From Acidimicrobiia bacterium (GTDB lineage: Bacteria; Actinomycetota; Acidimicrobiia; Spongiisociales; ZC4RG35), in contig QIDW01000065.1 of assembly GCA_003230435.1 (NCBI GenBank), positions 1 through 5,547 on the forward strand: 5,547 nt of DNA. The letters are read 5' to 3'. A program made the translations under genes and the position numbers. Below the pieces are notes generated by a model. It ran no database searches and was not told the DNA's origin. It was given only the letters and a program-made list of their open reading frames with translations. Positions 5,521-5,547 of the stretch are shown here, in pieces (positions within the stretch are counted from its first letter, which is position 1; each line of letters begins with the position of its first letter).

Positions 5521-5547
5521 TCCCGTCACATCATGTACAGCAGCCAA

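Noticed and set aside
5200..5547. Minus-strand open frame across the repeat element and the end of ilvC
   Set aside because: Its repeated Cys/Trp/Gly-rich peptide comes from the palindromic DNA repeats, and it continues antisense into ilvC; no credible protein features.

Overview
This 5.5 kb window is a moderately GC-rich bacterial chromosomal segment that is almost entirely metabolic. The style suggests an uncultured actinobacterium, possibly Acidimicrobiia-like. The grounds are GC-rich codon use, GTG and TTG starts, core-gene starts without a Shine-Dalgarno sequence but with -10-like boxes at leaderless spacing, and an RDD membrane protein with a nonapeptide-repeat N-terminus that I recall from actinobacterial genomes. 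This placement is an inference from style and was not tested by any search.

Layout. Positions 1-426 (+) hold the C-terminal part of a zinc-independent MDR-family quinone oxidoreductase. Its stop overlaps by 4 bp the GTG start of a DauA-like FAD-dependent amino-acid dehydrogenase/oxidase (423-1538, +). A 63-bp convergent gap follows. On the minus strand, reading right to left, ilvD (dihydroxy-acid dehydratase, 4256-2589) is followed after 3 bp by an RDD-family membrane protein (2585-1602) with eight tandem 9-residue repeats. ilvC (ketol-acid reductoisomerase, 4351-5355, +) diverges from ilvD across a 94-bp intergenic region that holds a perfect 8-2-8 palindrome between two promoter-like elements. 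Downstream of ilvC, 5356-5547 has no supported gene. It contains a 106-bp compound palindromic repeat element (5364-5469) and then a TTGACA-type promoter candidate near the window edge.

How the genes work together. IlvC and IlvD catalyse consecutive steps of valine/isoleucine (and, through 2-ketoisovalerate, leucine and pantothenate) synthesis. Their divergent arrangement around a shared palindrome suggests one regulator acting on both. The RDD protein is probably cotranscribed with ilvD, but no functional link can be read from sequence. The quinone oxidoreductase/DauA-like pair looks translationally coupled and separate from the ilv genes. ilvB/ilvN (acetolactate synthase) are not in the window.

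I see no defence system, CRISPR array, insertion sequence, phage gene or RNA gene. The items most worth a second look are the ilvD-ilvC palindrome with its leaderless promoters, the compound repeat downstream of ilvC, the nonapeptide repeat of the RDD protein, and the substitution of two substrate-pocket residues in the DauA homologue.
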